This document shows, one piece after another, positions 62,783-64,000 of a stretch of DNA of 64,000 bases; the first letter of the stretch is position 1; each line of letters begins with the position of its first letter. The position numbers and the translations under genes were made by a program. Origin of the DNA: Agrobacterium sp. RAC06 (GTDB lineage Bacteria; Pseudomonadota; Alphaproteobacteria; Rhizobiales; Rhizobiaceae); NCBI RefSeq assembly GCF_001713475.1, contig NZ_CP016499.1:3783501-3847500 (forward strand). The letters run 5' to 3'. Below the pieces are notes generated by a model. It saw only the letters and a list, made by a program, of their open reading frames with translations, did no database searches and was not told where the DNA came from.

Positions 62783-64000
62783 ATGTCAGACAGCAGCAAG
62801 ACGAAGAAGGGCGTATCCCGCCGCACATTCCTGAAGACCGCATCGGCCGCCGCCGGCCTCGCCGCCGGTTCGGGTGCCATCACCGGCTTCCCGACAATCT
62901 GGGCGCAGAACCCGATCACGCTTCGCCAGTTCGGCACGGGCGTGTCGAACATCAATGCCATCGCCCAGAAGTGCAAGGAAGACCTCGGCATCACGCTTGA
63001 GATGACGGCGACGGATTCGGACGCTGCAGCCCAGCGCGCCGTGACCCAGCCGATGTCCTATGACATCGCCGACATCGAATACTGGATCCTGAAGAAGGTC
63101 TATCCGACCGGCGTCATCCAGCCGATGGAAACCTCGAAGCTCAAGTTCTACGACAAGGTCGTGCCGCTCTTCAAGAACGGCAAGCTGCTGCCGGACAGCG
63201 TAATCGCGCAGGGGACTGCGCCGCACACGGTCGGCTATGTCGAAAGCAAGGATGCCAAGACTTTTGCATCCGGCGAAACCGAACTCTTCACGATGATGCC
63301 GACCATCTACAATGCCGATACGCTCGGCATCCGTCCGGACCTCGTTGGTCGTGAGATCTCGTCTTGGGCCGACATCATGGACCCGGCCTTCAAGGGCAAG
63401 ACCTCGATCCTCAACATTCCGTCGATCGGCATCATGGATGCCGCGATGATCTGCGAAGCCATGGGCATCATCAAATATGCCGACAAGGGCAACATGACGC
63501 AGGCCGAGATCGACACGACGATCGACTTCCTCATCAAGGCGAAGCAGGACGGCCAGTTCCGCGCCTTCTGGAAGTCGTTCGATGAGTCAGTCAACCTGAT
63601 GGCATCGGGCGAAGTCGTCATCCAGTCGATGTGGTCGCCGGCCGTTGCTGCCGTCCGCTCGAAGGGTATCGCCTGCAAGTATCAGCCGCTCAAGGAAGGC
63701 TATCGCTCGTGGGGTGGTGGTCTGGGTCTTGCCGCCCACCTCACCGGCGCGCAGCTCGACGCGGCCTATGAATATATCAACTGGTACACCTCCGGCTGGG
63801 TCGGCGGCTATCTCAACCGCCAGGGCTACTACTCGGCCTGCATGGAAACCGCGAAGGAATTCATGTCCGCCGACGAGTGGGGCTACTGGATCGAAGGCAA
63901 GGCTGCGACCGGCGACATCATGTCTCCGGAAGGTGCCGTGATGGAAAAGGCCGGTGCGGTTCGCGACGGCGGCTCCTTCGAAGAGCGCATGGGCAAGGTC
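62783..64000 (+). CDS. Polyamine-type ABC transporter binding protein, Tat-exported (cut at window end)
   Basis: The first 406 residues of an extracytoplasmic solute-binding protein of the PotD/PotF family. A twin-arginine signal (SRRTFLKTASAAAGLAAG) is followed by the mature start near AQNPITLRQFG. Inside are IADIEYWILKKV, YNADTLGIRPDL and EISSWADIMDPAFKGKTSI, typical of this family. AGGAGAACAGC precedes the ATG. The gene runs off the right edge and its permease genes are expected further on. The substrate is not certain. Confidence 0.88.
   Translation, partial: MSDSSKTKKGVSRRTFLKTASAAAGLAAGSGAITGFPTIWAQNPITLRQFGTGVSNINAIAQKCKEDLGITLEMTATDSDAAAQRAVTQPMSYDIADIEYWILKKVYPTGVIQPMETSKLKFYDKVVPLFKNGKLLPDSVIAQGTAPHTVGYVESKDAKTFASGETELFTMMPTIYNADTLGIRPDLVGREISSWADIMDPAFKGKTSILNIPSIGIMDAAMICEAMGIIKYADKGNMTQAEIDTTIDFLIKAKQDGQFRAFWKSFDESVNLMASGEVVIQSMWSPAVAAVRSKGIACKYQPLKEGYRSWGGGLGLAAHLTGAQLDAAYEYINWYTSGWVGGYLNRQGYYSACMETAKEFMSADEWGYWIEGKAATGDIMSPEGAVMEKAGAVRDGGSFEERMGKV

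Overview
The window is a nearly complete photosynthesis gene cluster (about 0.4-46.8 kb) of an aerobic anoxygenic phototrophic alphaproteobacterium, followed by about 17 kb of ordinary accessory and transport genes. The cluster encodes a type II reaction centre (pufL, pufM, puhA), LH1 (pufB, pufA) and a tetraheme PufC, bacteriochlorophyll a synthesis with the oxygen-dependent cyclase AcsF, and acyclic carotenoid genes crtEFDCBI. Gene content, high G+C and the flanking genes (BigR-type regulator, ytfQRT-yjfF sugar transporter, Tat-exported polyamine-type binding protein) suggest Rhizobiales, probably Rhizobiaceae. That placement is inferred from content, not from a phylogeny.

Layout. 1-9.7 kb, mostly minus strand: an unknown partial gene, dxs, a cytochrome c2-like gene, tspO (plus), then bchG-PucC-like-bchP-small membrane gene, with ppaA/aerR-ppsR just upstream of bchG. 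9.9-26.3 kb, plus strand: bchF-bchN-bchB-bchH-bchL-bchM-lhaA-puhA-puhB-puhC-orf-acsF-puhE-hemA-idi, very tightly packed. 26.5-35.4 kb, minus: bchC-bchX-bchY-bchZ-pufQ-pufB-pufA-pufL-pufM-pufC. 35.5-37.6 kb, minus: crtE-crtF. 37.7-40.1 kb, plus: crtD-crtC. 40.1-46.8 kb, minus: bchI-bchD-bchO-crtI-crtB-small membrane ORF. 46.9-51.8 kb, minus: an RND efflux pump, its adaptor, a DUF2892 protein and a BigR/SqrR-like ArsR repressor, with a divergent TIGR01244-type gene. 52.3-55 kb: a tandem-HTH protein, CheW and an orphan ParA-like ATPase. 55.3-60.7 kb: a galactofuranose-type sugar ABC transporter with its own GntR regulator. 60.7-64 kb: a second GntR/FCD regulator divergent from a polyamine-type ABC transporter that runs off the window.

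How it works together. Precursor supply (dxs, idi, crtE for isoprenoids; hemA for tetrapyrroles), pigment synthesis, apoproteins and assembly factors are all present. PpsR and its antirepressor PpaA/AerR lie inside the cluster. I find TGT-N12-ACA palindromes, single or paired, in front of dxs, bchG, bchF, bchC, crtE/crtD and bchI, so nearly every photosynthesis operon appears to be under PpsR. No pucBA (LH2), pufX, crtA, bchE or bchJ is visible in this window. The points I would look at first are: a probable leaderless bchG promoter built into a PpsR site; a PpsR lacking a cysteine in its central PAS region; an LH1 beta with a long C-terminal tail; three hairpins between pufQ and pufB; a 54-residue membrane protein overlapping the end of crtB; the crtD/crtC overlap; and a compact BigR-like regulon with matching operators at its promoters.
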